A stretch of DNA of 64,000 bases from Nitrospira sp. (GTDB taxonomy: Bacteria; Nitrospirota; Nitrospiria; Nitrospirales; Nitrospiraceae). The first letter of the stretch is position 1. Each line of letters begins with the position of its first letter. Positions 63,924 to 64,000 of this stretch are shown one piece after another. The translations under genes and the position numbers were made by a program. The notes below the pieces were generated by a model. That model did no database searches and was not told the DNA's origin. It saw only the letters and a program-made list of their open reading frames with translations. The DNA lies in the NCBI GenBank assembly GCA_015709715.1, contig CP054184.1, forward strand, positions 3,209,001 through 3,273,000, written 5' to 3'.

Positions 63924-64000
63924 TCATCCCTTCACGGCGCCGGCCGAGAGGCCGCTCACGATCCATCGCTGACACATCAAGACCACTGCGATGAGCGGAA
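63924..64000 (-). CDS. C-terminal end of a sugar ABC transporter permease (MalG/UgpE type, partial)
   Basis: On the minus strand the last 25 codons read PLIAVVLMCQRWIVSGLSAG, then AVKG and a stop. This is the characteristic C-terminus of MalG/UgpE-type binding-protein-dependent permeases (pattern Q-R-x-h-V-x-G-L-x-x-G-A-V-K-G). The stop TGA overlaps an ATG of the ATPase gene. The rest of the gene lies beyond the window. Confidence 0.85.
   Translation of the reverse strand, partial: PLIAVVLMCQRWIVSGLSAGAVKG

Overview
The window looks like chromosomal DNA of a Gram-negative bacterium. Envelope genes (TolC, lipoproteins, a lytic transglycosylase, type IV pilus genes, an O-antigen/exopolysaccharide cluster) dominate. 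The mix of many TPR lipoproteins, a c-type cytochrome, PilT/PilU and a class V aminotransferase beside SerA is reminiscent of Nitrospira-like Nitrospirota. That placement is recollection and inference, not a search result.

Layout. (1) 61-11101, plus strand: a type I secretion locus with a periplasmic adaptor, a TolC-type outer-membrane protein, a small DUF3467-like protein, a HlyB-type ABC exporter and a large RTX repeat protein. An IS481-type element of about 1.05 kb lies between exporter and substrate. It supplies the exporter's stop codon, and the RTX gene has lost its 5' part. (2) 11384-13536: a lipoprotein, a formylglycine-generating-enzyme-fold protein without the catalytic cysteines, and a monohaem cytochrome c. 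(3) 13604-17222, minus strand: pilU, pilT and bioF. (4) 17335-19611: a membrane-anchored TPR protein and a LysM lytic transglycosylase. (5) 19958-27167: class V aminotransferase, serA, hisZ, dnaB and a TPR lipoprotein. (6) 27569-28087: pilA behind a convincing sigma-54 promoter and before a clear terminator.

(7) 28243-52229 is a long, tightly packed glycan cluster. It holds an O-antigen ligase/polymerase fused to TPRs, a TPR protein, an ABC-2 transporter pair, a Wzm/Wzt-type exporter and four SAM methyltransferases. It also holds a three-domain glycosyltransferase, an AsnB-type amidotransferase, two GT4 glycosyltransferases, a WecA-type phosphoglycosyl transferase, an FAD oxidoreductase, a DegT/WbpE aminotransferase and a Gfo/Idh/MocA-SDR fusion. 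Together they suggest a polyprenyl-linked, modified and possibly methyl-capped polysaccharide exported by an ABC transporter.

(8) 52371-54873: a TPR lipoprotein, another lipoprotein and a short DksA/TraR-type zinc finger protein. (9) 54936-64000, minus strand: ppk1, a secreted beta-sandwich protein, ilvD, a PepSY protein, a Spy/CpxP-like protein, a MarC protein, a DnaJ-type chaperone with a reduced zinc centre, and a sugar-type ABC ATPase with the tail of its permease at the window edge.

No tRNA, rRNA or CRISPR array was recognised. The most notable observations are the IS-associated truncation of the RTX substrate gene, the Gfo/Idh/MocA-SDR fusion, the cysteine-less FGE-fold protein paired with a cytochrome, and the methyltransferase-rich ABC-export glycan cluster.
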